Of a stretch of 64,000 nucleotides of DNA, positions 63,657-64,000 are shown piece after piece. Position 1 is the first letter of the stretch. Each line of letters begins with the position of its first letter. The notes under the pieces are model-generated. The model was not told the DNA's origin. It ran no database searches and saw only the letters and a list, made by a program, of their open reading frames with translations. Made by a program: the position numbers and the translations under genes. Source of the DNA: Acetobacter fallax (GTDB lineage: Bacteria; Pseudomonadota; Alphaproteobacteria; Acetobacterales; Acetobacteraceae); NCBI RefSeq assembly GCF_011516735.1, contig NZ_WOSX01000013.1, positions 25,703-89,702 on the forward strand, read 5' to 3'.

Positions 63657-63969
63657 GGTTGGCCCGTCTTTCCTTTTGCCCGATTATCACAATTCGGACT
63701 ATCGCAAATTCATGGCTAGCGGTCGATGATATTTCATTCGACCGACAAAAGCAGATTTTATGTCCCACGAATTACAGTTTTATGTGAATGGTTAGGTTCA
63801 GGATCTATTAATTTGTTGAAATGATGCGGAAGTGGTAATTCACAGGTCTTCGTAGAAAGACGAACCTGTGAGTGAGTTATTTTTGCTGTCTGAGTGTCTG
63901 ACCGAAAATGAGTTGAGTGATTTCAGCGGGTTATGATTCATGGGTTTGCGATAACCTGATGAGATCAAG
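63657..63969. other. Intergenic region with a hairpin and a probable IS left end
   Basis: A hairpin (CACAGGT/ACCTGTG plus inner pairs) occupies 63841-63870. The following 60 bases lead into the putative transposase start, so an IS terminal inverted repeat probably lies near 63918-63950. No gene found. Confidence 0.4.
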
Positions 63970-64000
63970 ATGGCCTGGACTGAAATCACCCGAGCGCAGT
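63970..64000 (+). mobile_element. Start of an IS5-family transposase gene (truncated by window end)
   Basis: ATG 63970 opens a frame reading MAWTEITRAQ. This is the N-terminus I know from IS5-family (IS427/IS1031-like) transposases of acetic acid bacteria. Only ten codons are visible, so the call rests on that short match. Confidence 0.55.

Noticed and set aside
1..64000. tRNA, rRNA or CRISPR array
   Set aside because: No T-arm-like GTTCRANYC contexts with cloverleaf arms, rRNA segments or regularly spaced direct repeats were noticed by eye; the only repeat family is the mosaic hairpin element.

Overview
The window looks like chromosome from an alphaproteobacterium of the family Acetobacteraceae (acetic acid bacteria). 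The inference rests on GC-rich coding sequence, a gapR gene, a cbpA/cbpM pair, a DUF1849 (EipB-like) protein, IS5-family debris of the kind common in these genomes, and three TonB-dependent receptors with Ala/Thr/basic linkers. I cannot fix the genus.

Left block (1-15.4 kb): a divergently arranged catabolic region. Minus-strand genes encode a class III aminotransferase and a three-subunit HcnABC/opine-oxidase-like flavo-iron-sulfur dehydrogenase, closed by an intrinsic terminator. A second minus-strand unit follows: HAD hydrolase, peptide/opine-type ABC importer (binding protein, two permeases, fused double ATPase) and a succinate-semialdehyde-type dehydrogenase cut by the window edge. Opposite run an aldehyde dehydrogenase, an M20 amidohydrolase and a tartrate/D-malate dehydrogenase. 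Together they suggest import, hydrolysis, oxidative deamination and aldehyde oxidation of an N-substituted amino compound.

Middle-left (15.4-26 kb): a two-gene ABC exporter-like unit, a CzcA-type RND pump with its adaptor, and a Tat-exported M81 peptidase. These genes are separated by four copies of a mosaic hairpin repeat. An ANR-like small ORF and an AraC remnant lie beside the last copy. aspS follows.

Middle (28-44.7 kb): a TonB receptor bracketed by two diverged remnants of one IS5-family transposase, a DUF1849 protein, a CPA1 antiporter, a small ORF with cbpA and cbpM, a GAF histidine kinase, a Pro-rich membrane protein, gapR with a hairpin leader, zwf with a small membrane protein, a lone Rieske protein, and a cupin/VOC pair.

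Right block (45-64 kb): panB-panC, a second TonB receptor, a glycosyltransferase and GST pair, and putA with a broken putR-like regulator diverging from it. The last part is a tryptophan tryptophylquinone (TTQ) amine dehydrogenase cluster: TonB receptor, then mauB-E-D-A-like genes, then two c-type cytochromes. A convergent second MauD-like protein has a CPVS instead of a CPVC motif. The window ends at the first codons of what looks like an IS5-family transposase. The amine dehydrogenase cluster lacks mauG, mauF and amicyanin in the window and is the most interesting system here. No tRNA, rRNA or CRISPR array was seen.
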